Part shown: one piece after another, positions 5,116-5,886 of the stretch
Layout: each line of letters starts with the position of its first letter
Position numbering within the stretch: the stretch's first letter is position 1
Origin: Actinobacteria bacterium UBA5176
GTDB taxonomy: Bacteria > Actinomycetota > UBA4738
NCBI GenBank assembly: GCA_002413305.1
Contig: DHWS01000020.1
Span: 1-5,886, forward strand
Direction of reading: 5' to 3'
Length of the DNA stretch: 5,886 bases
Program-made: the position numbers and the translations under genes
The notes under the pieces: model-generated
What the model was told of the DNA's origin: nothing
The model's input: only the letters and a program-made list of their open reading frames with translations
Databases searched by the model: none

Positions 5116-5886
5116 TCAGGCGGCGAGCGTGGGGCGGTGGCGTTCAACGATCGCGGCGCAGTCCACGCCGGGCGGAAGTGTGCCGAACGCCCCCCCGGCG
5201 GCCCCGGCCACGCGGGTGGACAGGAACGCCTCAGCCACGGCGGGTGGTGAATGACGAACGACCAGCGAGGCTTGCAGGGCGATGCCCAGCCGCTCGGCGA
5301 TGCCGCGGGCCGCATACTGCGCGGACGCCGGCTCCTCGGCCAGCCCGGGCACCTGGTCCCGGATCTTCGAGACGAACGCGTCCAGCCGCTCGTCCAGCCC
5401 GGCGGCCAACTCCACCTCGGCCAAGAACGCGTCGAACGCGGCAGGGTCCTTGGCCAGCGCGCGCAGGACGTCGAGGGCGATCACGTTCCCCGGCTCTTCC
5501 CAGATCGCGTTCAAGGGGGAGTCCCGCAGGAGGCGCGGCATGGGGGACTCTTCGACGTAGCCGTTCCCACCCAGGCACTCGAGCGCTTCGACGACCAGCG
5601 GCGTGGCTCGCTTGCACACCCAGAACTTCGCCACCGGTGTGGCCAGCCGCTGGAACTGCGGCTCGGCGCCGGGATCGAACGCGCGAGCCAGGCGCAGGGC
5701 CACCAGCGTCGCGGCTTCGGACTCCACGCACAGGTCGGCCAGCACGTTCTGCATGAGCGGCTGCTCGAGCAACGGGGCGCCGAACGCCGAACGGAACGTC
5801 GCGTGGTGGGTGGCTTCGGCCACGGCGCGTCGCATCACCGCCGCCGAGCCGAGCACGCAATCCAGGCGGGTGTGGTTGACCATCTC
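5116..5886 (-). CDS. AidB-like / isovaleryl-CoA-dehydrogenase-like acyl-CoA dehydrogenase, C-terminal part
   Basis: The minus-strand frame is open through the right edge (gag before the ATG at 5883), and the sequence around that Met, EMVNHTRLDCVLGSA, is an internal helix of the family, so the real start lies outside the window. 256 codons are seen; E. coli AidB is about 541 residues, so roughly the N-terminal half is missing. Landmarks, numbered from Met5883: RSAFG (31-35) with the FAD-contacting Arg; QPLMQNVLADLCVESEAA (41-58); FWVCKR (87-92); CLGGNGYVEESPMPRLLRD (103-121), the flavin/nucleotide-binding block; and IWEEPGNVIALDVLRAL (127-143). About 110 residues follow, matching the extra C-terminal domain of the AidB branch, which in E. 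coli binds DNA. It is a cytoplasmic flavoprotein. AidB belongs to the alkylation-stress response, but many actinobacterial relatives are catabolic acyl-CoA dehydrogenases; sequence alone does not decide. It is convergent with the preceding gene, and no terminator hairpin is visible in the 15-base gap. Confidence 0.9.
   Translation of the reverse strand, partial: EMVNHTRLDCVLGSAAVMRRAVAEATHHATFRSAFGAPLLEQPLMQNVLADLCVESEAATLVALRLARAFDPGAEPQFQRLATPVAKFWVCKRATPLVVEALECLGGNGYVEESPMPRLLRDSPLNAIWEEPGNVIALDVLRALAKDPAAFDAFLAEVELAAGLDERLDAFVSKIRDQVPGLAEEPASAQYAARGIAERLGIALQASLVVRHSPPAVAEAFLSTRVAGAAGGAFGTLPPGVDCAAIVERHRPTLAA

Noticed and set aside
5095..5118. Bidirectional terminator between the convergent genes
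   Set aside because: Only a 4-bp TGAG/CTCA pairing around the stop codons and no T-run; too weak to call.
4470..5756. 428-residue plus-strand open frame spanning three genes
   Set aside because: It runs out of frame through the Mce-associated-like and hypothetical genes and antisense to the acyl-CoA dehydrogenase; the translation is Arg/Pro/Gly-rich with no motif.
1..5886. tRNA, rRNA, CRISPR array, insertion sequence, attachment site, exosortase or PEP-CTERM motif
   Set aside because: Looked for on both strands by eye; no tRNA-like cloverleaf, spaced repeats, transposase motifs or PEP-CTERM tail was seen.

Overview
This 5.9 kb window is high-GC DNA with strong G/C at third codon positions, purine-rich Shine-Dalgarno sites, ATGA/GTGA stop-start overlaps and some GTG starts. 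Together with a Mce-associated-like protein fragment and an AidB-type acyl-CoA dehydrogenase, this suggests an actinobacterium (Actinomycetota) or a similar high-GC Gram-positive relative. That placement is an inference: no rRNA or marker gene is present.

Layout. Bases 1-212 (minus strand) hold the probable 5' end of a secreted or lipoprotein-like gene that leaves the window on the left; its start is uncertain. Bases 213-315 separate it from a plus-strand cluster that is the core of the window: (1) an AMP-forming adenylating ligase (316-1905), (2) a free-standing acyl carrier protein (1997-2251), (3) an alpha/beta-hydrolase-fold protein with Arg where the nucleophile should be (2248-3243), and (4) a second alpha/beta-hydrolase-fold protein with Cys in the nucleophile slot (3240-4064). 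Genes 2-4 overlap by 4 bases each and must be co-translated; gene 1 is 91 bases upstream of gene 2. Bases 4065-4209 look non-coding and contain a 9-bp perfect inverted repeat around a smaller hairpin. Then come a short Mce-associated-like reading frame with no N-terminal membrane segment (4210-4533) and an unrecognised beta-rich protein (4555-5100). Facing them on the minus strand is the C-terminal half of an AidB/isovaleryl-CoA-dehydrogenase-like flavoprotein (5116-5886), whose 5' end lies beyond the right edge.

How the genes may work together. The ligase would activate a carboxylic acid as acyl-AMP and load it on the phosphopantetheine arm of the carrier protein at Ser38. The Cys-type hydrolase-fold protein is the natural candidate to accept, transfer or release the acyl group, and the Arg-type paralogue looks like a non-catalytic partner. 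From memory, ligase + ACP + two dissimilar alpha/beta hydrolases is the gene set that accompanies exosortase A/PEP-CTERM loci in Gram-negative bacteria (families TIGR03098, TIGR03100, TIGR03101), whose chemistry I do not know to be established. Finding a similar set here, with no exosortase in view and with altered catalytic residues, is the most interesting point in the window. The ligase lacks the Asp that amino-acid-activating NRPS domains use, so a non-amino-acid substrate is more likely.
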